From Bacillus pseudomycoides (GTDB lineage: Bacteria > Bacillota > Bacilli > Bacillales > Bacillaceae_G), in contig NZ_NUQE01000018.1 of the NCBI RefSeq assembly GCF_002582035.1, positions 250,696 through 314,695 on the forward strand: DNA of 64,000 nucleotides. Direction: 5' to 3'. The notes below the pieces were generated by a model that was given only the letters and a program-made list of their open reading frames with translations, searched no databases and had not been told where the DNA came from. How positions within the stretch are numbered: position 1 is the stretch's first letter; every line of letters begins with the position of its first letter. Below are positions 15,494 through 25,125 of this stretch, in pieces. Made by a program: the position numbers and the translations under genes.

Positions 15494-17854
15494 GTGTTGC
15501 GTGGGCAATGGAGCTACGTTGCAATCTCAGTTATCTTTGGGATTGCAACAGCTTATTCCTCTTTTTCTATCGTTCCTTTTCTTATATTCTGTTGCTATTG
15601 TTTTGTTTGTTTTTCTCGTACATCTCTTCCAATACTCTCCTTGATTGTCCTCGTATTTGGTCTTACGTATGTATATGCAATCTACATAGACATACAAAAT
15701 GATTCTATGCTCTCTTTCCGTAAAACAAACGTAACAGGTACAATTCAAAGTACACCACTTATAAATGGAAATCGTCTTTCTTTTCAGTTAGGAATGGAAA
15801 GTGATGAAACAGTCCAGTTGTTTTACAAAATTCCGTCTCGTAAATTAAAAGAAGAATTGAAACAGCTGCACCCCGGTATGGTGTGTACATTTACAGGTGC
15901 TTTGAAAGAGCCGCCACTCCCTCGGAATTTTTATGCGTTTAATTATAAGGATTATTTATATAAGCAGCATATTCATACTCTTTTTGAAGCAGAATCAATC
16001 TCGAATTGTGTGCAAAAAGACATTTCATTTGTTCATTGGTTATTTTCGATTCGACAAGCAGCTGTTTCTTATATAGGAGAGACTTTTTCCGGACAGTCAG
16101 CGGCCTTTATGAATGCTTTATTGTTTGGTGATCGTCAATATATGACGTTTGAGGTAGAGGAACAGTATCAACAGTTTGGGCTTGTGCATTTGTTGGCGAT
16201 ATCAGGATCGCATATTGTTCTGTTAACTGCGATCTGTTATTTCGTATTACTTCGAACTGGTATGACACGTGAAAGTACGACGATGCTCCTACTCGTTTGT
16301 ATTCCGCTGTATATGTTTTGTGCAGGGGCCTCGCCATCTGTTGTGCGAGCATCTATAGCTGCTGTTATTGTGCTAGGGGCGCTTACGCAAGCAATTCGTG
16401 TCTCAGGGATGGATGCTTTAAGTATGACGTTAATAATCATGCTTTTTTATGATCCGTATGTACTATTTGACATTGGATTTCAATTTTCGTTTGTAGGAAG
16501 TTTTTCTCTTTTATTATCTTCGTCACGGCTTCTAGCTAGTGAAAATGGTATAGTGAAAAATTCCATATATCTTTCAGTTATTTCCCAGCTAACAAGTACG
16601 CCTATTTTACTTTATCACTTTGGATATTTTTCTCCTTACAGTATTCTTCTCAATATGATTTATGTTCCGTTTTTATCTTTATTTGTTTTACCTATGTGCA
16701 TTGTGCTTCTTATATGTATGATATTTCTCCCAATTGTGTCGCAGTGGTTAGCTCACATATTGTCTCTATGTATACATGTTTCAAATGCGATGCTTCAAAT
16801 GTGCGAAGCTTTACCATTTGTACGTCTTACCTTTGGACAAACACCGCCATTTGTCGTTGCTCTATATGGCATAAGTATTATAGCCGTTCTTTTATCATGG
16901 GAGGGGCTTATTTGGAGAAAATATCGCATGTTGTTTCTATTGAGCTTTTTTCTGCTTAGTATATGTCATTATGCATTTCCATATGTGAACGCAAACGGAA
17001 GTATTACTTATATTGACGTTGGACAAGGGGATGCTATTTTGATTCGTCTCCCATACAATCAAGGAACGTATTTAATTGATACGGGTGGGACACTTCCAGT
17101 AAAGAAGGAAGAATGGCAGCAGAAAAAACATGAATTTTCTGTCGGACATGACATTCTCATTCCGTTTTTACAAAAAGAGGGTGTGCGAATGATTGATAAA
17201 TTAATTGTGACACATGGAGATATGGATCACATGGGAGCAGCGGGGGAAGTAATGCAATCCATTGCTGTGAAAGAGCTCGTGTTAGGGAAGAAGAAAGAAT
17301 TTTCCTTACCTGAACAACAAATAAAGCAGCTTGCTGTGCAAAAGAATGTGCCCGTTCGAGTTGTAGAAAGAGGAGACAGCTGGACGGCTGGAGAGGCGGT
17401 GTTTTCGGTATTATCCCCAGGAGGAGAAGAAAAAGAAGATAATGATCAATCTATTGTGATTTGGACAAAAATAGGAGGACTAACATGGTTGTTCACAGGT
17501 GATTTAGAAGAGATAGGTGAGAGGCGTCTCATCCAATGGTATCCAGAGCTGTATGCAGACGTTTTAAAAGTTGGGCATCATGGTAGTAAAACGTCATCTT
17601 CACAACAGTTTTTGGATATTGTGCAGCCGAAAACAGCTATTATTTCTGTTGGAGAGAACAATCGTTATGGGCATCCGCATATTGAAGTGTTAGAGCGCCT
17701 AGGGGAGCGCGGCATTGAAGTGTGGAGAACGGATGAACAAGGGGCAATTTCTTATATTTTTCAAGGGGAGACGGGAACGTTTCGCAGTAAGTTAACATAT
17801 GATGAAACACAGAAAAAAAGAAGACTGCCACATGCAGTCTTTAAGAACCGATAA
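15494..17854 (+). CDS. comEC: DNA internalisation channel ComEC
   Basis: 786 residues. Forms the membrane channel for single-stranded DNA uptake. Layout: N-terminal helices and an OB-like external region, the competence domain with many helices (about residues 190-490, including 'LLAISGSHIVLLTA'), and a C-terminal metallo-beta-lactamase domain with an intact HxDxDH motif (His574, Asp576, Asp578, His579) and 'VGHHGS', consistent with nuclease activity. GTG start at 15494, or TTG three bases on. The gene is intact, so DNA uptake may be functional. Its 3' end contains the terminator of the convergent yqzM. Confidence 0.95.
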   Translation: MLRGQWSYVAISVIFGIATAYSSFSIVPFLIFCCYCFVCFSRTSLPILSLIVLVFGLTYVYAIYIDIQNDSMLSFRKTNVTGTIQSTPLINGNRLSFQLGMESDETVQLFYKIPSRKLKEELKQLHPGMVCTFTGALKEPPLPRNFYAFNYKDYLYKQHIHTLFEAESISNCVQKDISFVHWLFSIRQAAVSYIGETFSGQSAAFMNALLFGDRQYMTFEVEEQYQQFGLVHLLAISGSHIVLLTAICYFVLLRTGMTRESTTMLLLVCIPLYMFCAGASPSVVRASIAAVIVLGALTQAIRVSGMDALSMTLIIMLFYDPYVLFDIGFQFSFVGSFSLLLSSSRLLASENGIVKNSIYLSVISQLTSTPILLYHFGYFSPYSILLNMIYVPFLSLFVLPMCIVLLICMIFLPIVSQWLAHILSLCIHVSNAMLQMCEALPFVRLTFGQTPPFVVALYGISIIAVLLSWEGLIWRKYRMLFLLSFFLLSICHYAFPYVNANGSITYIDVGQGDAILIRLPYNQGTYLIDTGGTLPVKKEEWQQKKHEFSVGHDILIPFLQKEGVRMIDKLIVTHGDMDHMGAAGEVMQSIAVKELVLGKKKEFSLPEQQIKQLAVQKNVPVRVVERGDSWTAGEAVFSVLSPGGEEKEDNDQSIVIWTKIGGLTWLFTGDLEEIGERRLIQWYPELYADVLKVGHHGSKTSSSQQFLDIVQPKTAIISVGENNRYGHPHIEVLERLGERGIEVWRTDEQGAISYIFQGETGTFRSKLTYDETQKKRRLPHAVFKNR
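17813..17842 (-). terminator. yqzM terminator inside the comEC 3' end
   Basis: On the minus strand AAGACTGC / GCAGTCTT with a five-base loop, followed by CTTTTTTTC. It is encoded within the last codons of comEC. Confidence 0.8.
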
Positions 17855-17975
17855 ATTTAATGACTGTTGCGATAATAAATAATGTGGTGAAAAATCCGAA
17901 TGAAACTATAAATCCAACCCCTGAATCAGTAGCGTCATTACGCTTACTTTGAACGTTTTGTTCAAATTCATTCAT
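17841..17975 (-). CDS. yqzM: YqzM, small single-helix membrane protein
   Basis: 44 residues: MNEFEQNVQSKRNDATDSG, then a hydrophobic segment 'FIVSFGFFTTLFIIATVI'. This matches the small YqzM protein encoded beside comEC in Bacillus. ATG 17975 has GGGAGGGATTC upstream. It overlaps the last 14 bases of comEC on the opposite strand. Function unknown. Confidence 0.88.
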   Translation of the reverse strand: MNEFEQNVQSKRNDATDSGVGFIVSFGFFTTLFIIATVIKFIGS

Positions 17976-18041
17976 TTTGAATCCCTCCCAACATTCCATT
18001 TTAGTATAAAATATTGTCAGAAAAAAATCTACAATTTATCC

Positions 18042-18124
18042 TGTTATTCGTGGATAGTAAAAGTCCGATTGGCTCAACTAACCAATAATGGGAAACGCCC
18101 TCCGCTGATGGGAGTTTTACGTTA
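18042..18124 (+). repeat. bcr-like repeat
   Basis: 'CCTGTTATTCGTGG', then 'GTCCGATTGGCTCAACTAACCA', an imperfect arm and 'GATGGGAGTTTTACG'. Lies in the 370-base gap between yqzM and holA, which has no gene. Confidence 0.65.
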
Positions 18125-18204
18125 TCAATGCTTTTCCAAGTGTGCTAACACTTGTCATTCATAGTTGGTAAGGCAGGTGCAAACAATAAAACAAAGGTGA
18201 TCAC

Positions 18205-18282
18205 CGTTACAAAATCAGATTCCCGGGGCTTATTTTGTAACGTTTTATATAGATCAAGGAACGGGTAGCTACCTGTTCCTTT
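18205..18282. other. Two strong hairpins upstream of holA
   Basis: Hairpin 1: CGTTACAAAAT / ATTTTGTAACG, perfect 11 bases, 16-base loop, then TTTTATAT (18205-18248). Hairpin 2: AAGGAACGGGTA / TACCTGTTCCTT with one G-U (18256-18282). They resemble terminator-like structures but no gene ends here; they might be a leader attenuator or a small RNA. Confidence 0.5.
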
Positions 18283-18348
18283 GCACTTGTAAAACGGTAG
18301 CTGTCACATTACTATAAGTATATAAAGTATTAGGGAGTAGGAAGTTAC

Positions 18349-19362
18349 ATGAGTGATGTACATAAAAAAATAAAGAAAAAGCAATTTGCCGCATTATATT
18401 TGTTATATGGAACAGAGGCATATTTTATAAATGAAACGCTTCAGCTTTTGACATCAGAGGCTTTACCTGAAGAAGACCGTGAGTTTAATGTTGTTACGTA
18501 TGACCTAGAAGAAGCATATATAGAAGAAGTAGTTGAAGATGCAAAGACACTTCCTTTTTTTGGGGATCGTAAAATTATCGTTGTGAAATCACCGTTATTT
18601 TTAACATCGCAAAAAGCAAAAATTGAACAAAACGTAAAAGTGTTAGAGGAATACATTGCTGAACCTTCACCATTTTCTATTCTTGTATTTATCGCCCCGT
18701 TTGAAAAATTGGACGAGCGCAAAAAAATTACAAAACTCTTGAAAAAAACAGCAGATGTCGAAGAAGCAAATGCAATGCAAGTGCAAGATGTGCGTAAATG
18801 GATCGTAAGCCGTGCAGAAGAAATGCATATTCATATAGAGGAAGGAGCAGCTAGCTTACTATTAGAGCTTGTTGGAAGTAATGTAACGATGCTTGCGCAA
18901 GAAATGAATAAGCTTATATTATATGTCGGGATAGGCGGTGAGATTACTACAAGTCTTGTAGCAGAGCTTGTTCCGAAGTCTGTTGAACAAAATGTGTTCG
19001 CCTTAACAGAAAAAGTAGTAAAGAAAGATATTGCAGGTGCAATGCGTATTTTAGAAGGGTTATTTACACAGCAAGAAGAGCCGATTAAATTACTTGCGCT
19101 TCTTGTAGGTCAGTTTCGTTTATTATATCAAGTGAAGGAACTTCAGCAGCGTGGTTATGGGCAAAATCAAATTGCATCACATATTGGTGTGCATCCGTAT
19201 CGCGTGAAATTGGCCATGAATCAAACGAATTTCTTCTCATTTGAAGCGTTAAAGCGAGTGATTCACGAACTTGCTGAAGCGGATTATAATATGAAAACAG
19301 GAAGAATGGATAAACGGCTTGTACTAGAATTTTTTCTAATGCGTTTAAATCATATTGGATAG
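18349..19362 (+). CDS. holA: DNA polymerase III delta subunit
   Basis: 337 residues. Delta opens the sliding clamp in the clamp loader. 'YLLYGTEAYFINETL' begins the degenerate AAA+ domain, 'DDREFNVVTYD'-like sequence follows, and the C-terminal collar domain ends 'RLVLEFFLMRLNHI'. ATG 18349 with GGGAGTAGGAAG. Monocistronic between the hairpins and a strong terminator. Confidence 0.95.
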   Translation: MSDVHKKIKKKQFAALYLLYGTEAYFINETLQLLTSEALPEEDREFNVVTYDLEEAYIEEVVEDAKTLPFFGDRKIIVVKSPLFLTSQKAKIEQNVKVLEEYIAEPSPFSILVFIAPFEKLDERKKITKLLKKTADVEEANAMQVQDVRKWIVSRAEEMHIHIEEGAASLLLELVGSNVTMLAQEMNKLILYVGIGGEITTSLVAELVPKSVEQNVFALTEKVVKKDIAGAMRILEGLFTQQEEPIKLLALLVGQFRLLYQVKELQQRGYGQNQIASHIGVHPYRVKLAMNQTNFFSFEALKRVIHELAEADYNMKTGRMDKRLVLEFFLMRLNHIG

Positions 19363-19365
19363 TGG

Positions 19366-19403
19366 AAAAATGTTCATGTAGACAACTACATGAACATTTT
19401 TTT
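19366..19403 (+). terminator. holA terminator
   Basis: AAAATGTTCATGTAG / CTACATGAACATTTT, loop ACAA, then more T. Confidence 0.92.
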
Positions 19404-19412
19404 TGGAAAATA

Positions 19413-19441
19413 AAAAACGACCCAGATGGATCGTTTTTTTA
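19413..19441 (-). terminator. rpsT terminator
   Basis: Minus-strand AACGATCC / GGGTCGTT with loop ATCT and a TTTTTTATT tail. The plus strand also ends in seven T. Confidence 0.85.
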
Positions 19442-19446
19442 AACGC

Positions 19447-19704
19447 TTACGCGTTTACTTGTTTCGCTAAGCGAGATTTTTGACGAGCTGCAGCGTTTTG
19501 GTGGATAAGACCTTTACGAGCTGCTTTGTCAAGTTTTTTAGAAGCTACTTTGTATGCTTCTTTTGCTGTTTCAAGATCGTTATTGTTAACTAAAGCTTCT
19601 ACAGTTTTAACAGCTGTACGCATGTCAGACTTGATAGAAGCGTTATGTGCACGACGCTCTTCGCTAAGTGTAGCGCGTTTGATAGCAGATTTAATGTTTG
19701 CCAT
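19447..19704 (-). CDS. rpsT: 30S ribosomal protein bS20
   Basis: 85 residues, Lys/Arg/Ala-rich helical protein that binds 16S rRNA. '[18 protein letters not shown]' and '[19 protein letters not shown]' are hallmark stretches. ATG 19704 follows an excellent AGGGAGGTGAAATAT; a longer upstream in-frame ATG adds non-homologous sequence. Transcribed opposite to holA and gpr, as in B. subtilis. Confidence 0.97.
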   Translation of the reverse strand: MANIKSAIKRATLSEERRAHNASIKSDMRTAVKTVEALVNNNDLETAKEAYKVASKKLDKAARKGLIHQNAAARQKSRLAKQVNA

Positions 19705-19822
19705 ATATTTCACCTCCCTGGTGCGATCGAGTGACTCGATACTTACATAGAACAAGTGATATTCTATCAAACGGAGAAGAGAATTGCAATAGTGAGATCG
19801 ATGAAATTTCAATATAGGAAAA

Positions 19823-19852
19823 GAATGACTAAAAATAATTTGGGGAATTCTA
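19823..19852 (+). promoter_or_regulatory. Candidate forespore (sigma G/F) promoter of gpr
   Basis: GAATG, 18 bases, AATTCTA, with GGGG before the -10. This fits the sigma G pattern (GMATR, 17-18 bases, CATNMTA) except for the first base of the -10. It lies 35 bases upstream of gpr, a known forespore gene. Confidence 0.5.
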
Positions 19853-19886
19853 ATGAATATTTATTATAAGTAGTGGAGGAGATTGT

Positions 19887-20990
19887 ATGCGTGAACCGCT
19901 TGATTTAAGTAAATATGCGATAAGAACAGATCTTGCATTAGAAGCTCATCAAATGCTGCAAGAGCAGCAAGAAGAAAAAACTGCTATTCAAGGTGTAATT
20001 GTAAAAGAGCGCGAAGAAGATGGTATTACAATTACGAAGGTGACGATTGATGAAAGTGCTGTTGAGGCGATGGGAAAGAAATCAGGAAATTATTTAACCC
20101 TAGAAGTGCAAGGGATTCGTCAGCAAGATACAGAGTTACAACAAAAGGTAGAGGGGATTTTTGCAAAAGAGTTTTCTCGGTTTATGGAGGAAATCGGAAT
20201 AAATGCAGAAGCGAGTTGCTTAATTGTTGGACTTGGTAACTGGAATGTAACGCCGGATGCATTGGGGCCAATTGTTGTAGAAAATGTACTTGTTACACGC
20301 CATTTATTTCAGTTGCAGCCGGAAAGTGTCGAGGAAGGTTATCGTTCTGTTAGTGCTATTAGACCGGGAGTTATGGGCATTACAGGTATTGAAACGAGCG
20401 ATATGATTTATGGGGTTATTGAAAAGACGAAGCCAGATTTTGTGATTGCAATTGATGCGCTTGCTGCTCGGTCTATTGAACGAGTAAATAGTACGATTCA
20501 AATTTCGGATACTGGTATTCACCCTGGTTCTGGTGTTGGGAATAAACGAAAAGAGTTAAGTAAAGATACGCTAGGTATCCCAGTTATTGCAATTGGTGTT
20601 CCAACTGTTGTAGATGCGGTTTCAATTACAAGTGATACAATAGATTTCATTTTAAAACATTTTGGGCGTGAGATGCGAGAGGGCGGAAAGCCATCCCGTT
20701 CTTTACTTCCGGCAGGCTTTACATTCGGTGAGAAGAAAAAGCTTACAGAAGAAGATATGCCGGATGAAAAAAGCCGCAATATGTTTTTGGGAGCTGTTGG
20801 TACGCTTGAGGAAGAAGAGAAGAGAAAGTTAATTTATGAAGTGTTAGCACCGCTAGGACACAATTTAATGGTAACACCAAAAGAAGTTGATGCGTTTATT
20901 GAAGATATGGCTAATCTCCTTGCGAGTGGTTTGAATGCAGCGCTTCATCATCAAGTTGATCAAGATAATACAGGGGCATATACGCATTGA
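19887..20990 (+). CDS. gpr: Spore germination protease GPR
   Basis: Aspartic-type endopeptidase that degrades small acid-soluble spore proteins at germination. 367 residues. Made in the forespore as an inactive zymogen: the propeptide ends at Asp15 in '[11 protein letters not shown]'. '[15 protein letters not shown]', '[10 protein letters not shown]', '[12 protein letters not shown]' and '[12 protein letters not shown]' are conserved blocks. ATG 19887 with AGTGGAGGAG. The next gene is yqxA only 21 bases later; spoIIP, which sits between them in B. subtilis, is absent. Confidence 0.97.
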   Translation: MREPLDLSKYAIRTDLALEAHQMLQEQQEEKTAIQGVIVKEREEDGITITKVTIDESAVEAMGKKSGNYLTLEVQGIRQQDTELQQKVEGIFAKEFSRFMEEIGINAEASCLIVGLGNWNVTPDALGPIVVENVLVTRHLFQLQPESVEEGYRSVSAIRPGVMGITGIETSDMIYGVIEKTKPDFVIAIDALAARSIERVNSTIQISDTGIHPGSGVGNKRKELSKDTLGIPVIAIGVPTVVDAVSITSDTIDFILKHFGREMREGGKPSRSLLPAGFTFGEKKKLTEEDMPDEKSRNMFLGAVGTLEEEEKRKLIYEVLAPLGHNLMVTPKEVDAFIEDMANLLASGLNAALHHQVDQDNTGAYTH

Positions 20991-21011
20991 TTCTAAAAGG
21001 AGAAATAAGAA

Positions 21012-21353
21012 TTGGGGCAGTTTACACGCAAATGTATCCTTCTCGTTATTAGTTTATTTCTTATAACGTTAGCAGGTATGCAAGTTGCTAATAGTGGATT
21101 GAAACGAATGAAAGGCTATAATAATCCAACATATGAGCAGATTGCTCACATAACAGGAACAGACCACAGGGATGTAGAAACAACAATTCTTGGAGAGACA
21201 TTTTCCATTGAGGAAAAACAAAAGCAACTAGAAGAATTAAAAAGTTTTAATATGTTAGAGAGTATGGGAAGAGGATTGACCTCGTTGGTGCAAAATGTAG
21301 TTCGCAGCATAACATATACCATTGTTGACAAAATAAAAGGTGCATTTCATTAA
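21012..21353 (+). CDS. yqxA: YqxA family protein (DUF3679)
   Basis: 113 residues with one N-terminal membrane helix (about 7-26, 'CILLVISLFLITLAGMQVA') and an extracytoplasmic helical remainder ('GLKRMKGYNNPTYEQ'). It resembles B. subtilis YqxA, of unknown function. TTG start at 21012 with AAAGGAGAAATAAG. Co-transcribed with gpr, so probably forespore-expressed. A terminator follows. Confidence 0.8.
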   Translation: MGQFTRKCILLVISLFLITLAGMQVANSGLKRMKGYNNPTYEQIAHITGTDHRDVETTILGETFSIEEKQKQLEELKSFNMLESMGRGLTSLVQNVVRSITYTIVDKIKGAFH

Positions 21354-21370
21354 TGTGAAGTATACGGGAG

Positions 21371-21406
21371 CAGCTATCTTACTTAAGAGTAGGGTAGCTT
21401 TTCTTC
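21371..21406 (+). terminator. gpr-yqxA terminator
   Basis: AGCTATCTTACT / AGTAGGGTAGCT stem with one mismatch, loop TAAG, then TTTTC. Confidence 0.7.
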
Positions 21407-21490
21407 ATGATAGAAAAGGTTTGTCTATTGTTTACGGATTGCATATGATAAAAGTAAGAGCACTTGCTTATAACGCTGCACCAGTTTTCA

Positions 21491-21519
21491 TTGAATCTTT
21501 GCCCTTGTATTGATATAAT
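21491..21519 (+). promoter_or_regulatory. lepA sigma-A promoter
   Basis: TTGAAT, 17 bases, TATAAT, with the -10 about 45 bases upstream of the lepA ATG. Confidence 0.75.
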
Positions 21520-21564
21520 CAGTGCTAGTGTATATTGGCGAGATTAGTAGGAGTGAGAAAATAG

Positions 21565-23388
21565 ATGAATAAAGAAGAAAGAGCAAAAAGGCAGTCTAAA
21601 ATTCGTAACTTTTCCATTATTGCCCACATTGACCACGGAAAGTCAACGTTGGCAGACCGCATTTTAGAGAAAACAAATGCGTTAGCACAACGCGAAATGA
21701 AAGCACAGTTACTTGACTCTATGGACTTAGAGCGTGAGCGCGGAATTACAATTAAATTAAATGCAGTACAATTAACGTATAAAGCGAAAGATGGAGAAGA
21801 ATATATTCTCCACTTAATTGATACACCAGGACATGTCGATTTTACGTATGAAGTATCTCGTAGTTTAGCGGCTTGTGAAGGTGCAATTCTTGTTGTTGAT
21901 GCAGCGCAAGGGATTGAGGCGCAAACATTAGCAAACGTATATTTAGCACTAGATAATAATTTAGAAATTTTGCCGGTTATTAATAAAATTGACTTGCCGA
22001 GCGCTGATCCAGAGCGCGTTCGTCAAGAGGTAGAGGATGTAATTGGCTTAGACGCATCAGAAGCTGTGCTTGCTTCTGCAAAAGCGGGGATTGGTATTGA
22101 AGAGATTTTAGAACAAATCGTTGAAAAAGTGCCAGCTCCGGCAGGTGATTCAGAAGAACCATTACAATGTATGATTTTCGACTCTTTATATGATCCGTAC
22201 CGCGGTGTAATTGCATATATCCGTGTTGTAAACGGTACAGTAAAAGTTGGCGATAAAGTACGTATGATGGCAACAGGTAAAGAGTTTGAAGTAACAGAAG
22301 TAGGTGTGTTCACACCGAAAACAACGCAGCGTGAAGAATTAACAGTAGGTGATGTAGGCTTCTTAGCGGCATCCATTAAAAATGTTGGTGATACGCGTGT
22401 AGGTGATACGATTACACATGCGAAACGTCAAGCGGCAGAACCTTTACCAGGGTATCGTAAATTAAACCCAATGGTATTCTGTGGTTTATATCCAATTGAT
22501 TCTGCACGTTATAATGATTTACGTGATGCATTAGAAAAGCTAGAATTAAATGACTCTGCTCTTGAATTTGAACCTGAAACGTCTCAAGCACTTGGATTTG
22601 GTTTCCGCTGTGGATTCTTAGGCTTACTTCATATGGAAATCATTCAAGAACGTATTGAACGTGAATTTAAAATTGATTTAATTACAACAGCACCAAGTGT
22701 TATTTATAAAGTATATTTAACAAACGGTGAAGACATGATAGTTGATAACCCATCTAACATGCCAGATCCGCAATCTATTGATCGTGTGGAAGAACCGTAT
22801 GTAAAAGCATCTATTATGGTTCCGAACGATTATGTTGGAGCAGTTATGGAAATTTGCCAAGGGAAACGTGGTACGTTTATTGATATGCAATATTTAGATG
22901 AAACGCGCGTTACGTTGACATATGAAATTCCACTTTCTGAAATCGTATATGATTTCTTCGATCAATTAAAGTCGAATACAAAAGGATATGCATCCTTTGA
23001 TTACGAGCTAATTGGTTATAAACCGTCTAAGCTTGTGAAGATGGATATTTTATTGAATAATGAGCAAGTCGATGCGCTATCTTTCATTGTGCATCGTGAC
23101 TCAGCATATGACCGCGGAAAAGTAATTGTAGAAAAGTTAAAAGAGTTAATTCCAAGACAGCAGTTTGAAGTGCCTATACAAGCGACAATCGGAAATAAAG
23201 TTGTGGCGCGTTCTACAATTAAAGCGATGCGTAAAAACGTATTAGCAAAATGTTACGGCGGTGACATTTCTCGTAAACGTAAACTTCTTGAGAAACAAAA
23301 AGAAGGTAAGAAGCGTATGAAGTCTGTTGGTTCTGTAGAAGTACCGCAAGAAGCATTTATGGCTGTATTGAAAATGGATGATAACTAA
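21565..23388 (+). CDS. lepA: Elongation factor 4 (LepA)
   Basis: 607 residues. Translational GTPase that acts on the ribosome, with roles in back-translocation or 30S biogenesis. G1 'AHIDHGKST' (20-28), G2 'RERGITI', G3 'DTPGH', G4 '[10 protein letters not shown]', G5 'SAKAGIG'; then domain II, EF-G-like domains and the LepA-specific C-terminal domain with '[21 protein letters not shown]'-type sequence. Strong promoter and terminator flank it. Confidence 0.98.
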   Translation: MNKEERAKRQSKIRNFSIIAHIDHGKSTLADRILEKTNALAQREMKAQLLDSMDLERERGITIKLNAVQLTYKAKDGEEYILHLIDTPGHVDFTYEVSRSLAACEGAILVVDAAQGIEAQTLANVYLALDNNLEILPVINKIDLPSADPERVRQEVEDVIGLDASEAVLASAKAGIGIEEILEQIVEKVPAPAGDSEEPLQCMIFDSLYDPYRGVIAYIRVVNGTVKVGDKVRMMATGKEFEVTEVGVFTPKTTQREELTVGDVGFLAASIKNVGDTRVGDTITHAKRQAAEPLPGYRKLNPMVFCGLYPIDSARYNDLRDALEKLELNDSALEFEPETSQALGFGFRCGFLGLLHMEIIQERIEREFKIDLITTAPSVIYKVYLTNGEDMIVDNPSNMPDPQSIDRVEEPYVKASIMVPNDYVGAVMEICQGKRGTFIDMQYLDETRVTLTYEIPLSEIVYDFFDQLKSNTKGYASFDYELIGYKPSKLVKMDILLNNEQVDALSFIVHRDSAYDRGKVIVEKLKELIPRQQFEVPIQATIGNKVVARSTIKAMRKNVLAKCYGGDISRKRKLLEKQKEGKKRMKSVGSVEVPQEAFMAVLKMDDN

Positions 23389-23389
23389 T

Positions 23390-23421
23390 AAAAAAGAAGC
23401 CGTTTGTACGGCTTCTTTTTG
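23390..23421 (+). terminator. lepA terminator
   Basis: AAAAAAGAAGCCGT / ACGGCTTCTTTTT, loop TTGT. Confidence 0.93.
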
Positions 23422-23567
23422 TTTAAGGAATCAGAAATAATAGCCTCTAAAGCTTTGGTTAATATTTAGACATCTTTGTATCTCTCCTTTACAATAGTGG
23501 TGATGCTTTTTCGTAAAGAGTAACCAAACAGCAACCATAACCATAGATTAAAAGTTGGGATACTGTC

Positions 23568-23898
23568 GTGTCTGAGAACATTCGAAAAGAAATTCAAGAA
23601 AAAATACAAAATGGTGATTTTCATTTTGAAAAGGAACTAGGACTTTCTATCATTAGTAGAAAGTTGTGATTTTATGGAATTTATGTATGGGAAATCCGCA
23701 TCGTTTTAGTAAATTTCAGCGTTTATTCCCTAATATTTCTCATAAAGTCTAAAAGAATTGACCGAAGATGGAAGCATTAATCGGATTGTATCTCCAGAAG
23801 TACCTCCATATGTAGAGTGCTTTATGACGGAACTTAGCATGACGCTTTTACCAATCGTTGAAATGATGTATGATTGGGGAAAAATGCGAATGGAATAA
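23568..23898 (+). pseudogene. Broken HxlR-family transcription regulator
   Basis: Three frames together give a recognisable HxlR winged-helix protein. GTG 23568 opens 'SENIRKEIQEKIQ..KELGLSIISRK' and stops at TGA 23667. Another frame gives 'VILWNLCMGNPHRFSKFQRL' then 'FPNISHKV' and stops. A third gives 'LKELTEDGSINRIV', 'PEVPPYVECFMTEL' and 'MMYDWGKMRME' to TAA 23896. Small deletions after RK (where W-K is expected) and after HKV (where LTQQ is expected) explain both breaks. HxlR proteins are aldehyde/redox-type regulators; this copy cannot make a full protein. The preceding 23422-23567 shows nothing recognisable. Confidence 0.85.
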
Positions 23899-23923
23899 AT
23901 TCGTATAGAGTTACAGAAGTAAA

Positions 23924-23955
23924 TAAACCTCCGAAGTGTGGGGGTTTTCTTTTTA
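23924..23955 (+). terminator. Terminator before hemW
   Basis: AAACCTCC / GGGGGTTT-type stem, loop GAAGTGT, then TTCTTTTT. Confidence 0.7.
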
Positions 23956-23973
23956 GAAAGGTAGGAACAGAAT

Positions 23974-25113
23974 TTGATACAAGTTGCGTATATTCATATT
24001 CCGTTTTGTCAGCATATTTGTCACTATTGTGATTTTAATAAAGTATTTATTGAGCGTCAGCCAGTTGAACAATACTTGCAATATTTAGAGAAAGAAATTG
24101 TGAATACAATCAACAAAACGCCTTTTGAACAAATGAAAACGATTTTTGTAGGTGGAGGAACACCAACAGCGCTAAATATGGAACAGACAGAGTATTTGCT
24201 AGATATTATTAATCGTCGTTTACGTCCGTTTGCGCCAAATTGTGAATTAACTTTTGAAGCCAATCCGGGAGATTTACCTAAAGAGAAATTGAATCTTCTA
24301 CTAGAAGGTGGTGTAAACCGGATTAGTTTTGGTGTTCAAACATTTCGAGATGAATTATTGCAAAAAATTGGGCGCAAACATACGAGAGAAGATGCATTCG
24401 TAGCAATTCGTGAGGCGCAGGAAGTTGGCTTTACAAATATTAATGTTGATTTAATTTATGCACTGCCGACGCAAACGATAGAGGATGTAAGAGAAACGCT
24501 AGATATTGCTTTTACACTTGGGGTTCAACATTTCTCTGCGTATTCTTTAATTGTCGAACCGAAAACGGTCTTTTATAATTTAATGAATAAAGGAAAACTG
24601 AGACTTCCAGGAGAAGATCATGAAGCAAGAATGTATGAAATTGTGATGGATGAGATGGAAAAGCATGGTTATAAACAGTATGAAATTAGTAATTTTTCGA
24701 AAGAAGGCTATGAAAGTAGACATAACCTCACATACTGGAATAATGAAGAATACTATGGTTTTGGAGCTGGGGCTCATAGTTACGTAAACGGCGAACGAAT
24801 TCAAAATGTGGGTCCATTAAAACAATATTTCACGAAAATTGATGAGTCAGGTTTGCCATATTTAGATGTTCATGAAGTGACAAGGCAAGAAAAAATGGAG
24901 GAAGAGTTATTTTTAGGACTGCGAAAAACAGCAGGTGTTTCTAAAATAGAATTTAGAAAAAAATTCGGCGTAGAAATGAATGAAATCTTTGCAAAGCAAT
25001 TACTCCATAATAAAGAACATGAATTGCTTCAAGAAACGAATACCCATGTCTGTTTAACAAGAAAAGGGAAGTTATTAGGAAATGAAGTATTTCAATCATT
25101 TTTAGTGGACTAA
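23974..25113 (+). CDS. hemW: Radical SAM heme chaperone HemW
   Basis: 379 residues. HemN-like radical SAM protein; family members transfer heme to respiratory proteins rather than oxidise coproporphyrinogen. 'IHIPFCQHICHYCDF' provides the cluster Cys12, Cys16 and Cys19, without the extra Cys of true HemN (CxxxCxxCxC). 'GGGTPTAL' and 'RISFGVQTF' are further motifs. TTG start at 23974 with AAAGGTAGGAA. Placed just ahead of the hrcA operon as in B. subtilis. Confidence 0.93.
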   Translation: MIQVAYIHIPFCQHICHYCDFNKVFIERQPVEQYLQYLEKEIVNTINKTPFEQMKTIFVGGGTPTALNMEQTEYLLDIINRRLRPFAPNCELTFEANPGDLPKEKLNLLLEGGVNRISFGVQTFRDELLQKIGRKHTREDAFVAIREAQEVGFTNINVDLIYALPTQTIEDVRETLDIAFTLGVQHFSAYSLIVEPKTVFYNLMNKGKLRLPGEDHEARMYEIVMDEMEKHGYKQYEISNFSKEGYESRHNLTYWNNEEYYGFGAGAHSYVNGERIQNVGPLKQYFTKIDESGLPYLDVHEVTRQEKMEEELFLGLRKTAGVSKIEFRKKFGVEMNEIFAKQLLHNKEHELLQETNTHVCLTRKGKLLGNEVFQSFLVD

Positions 25114-25125
25114 TTTCATATAAAG

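Noticed and set aside
18160-18348. T-box or riboswitch leader for holA
   Set aside because: No T-box bulge or specifier pattern and no known riboswitch core; kept only as hairpins of unknown role.
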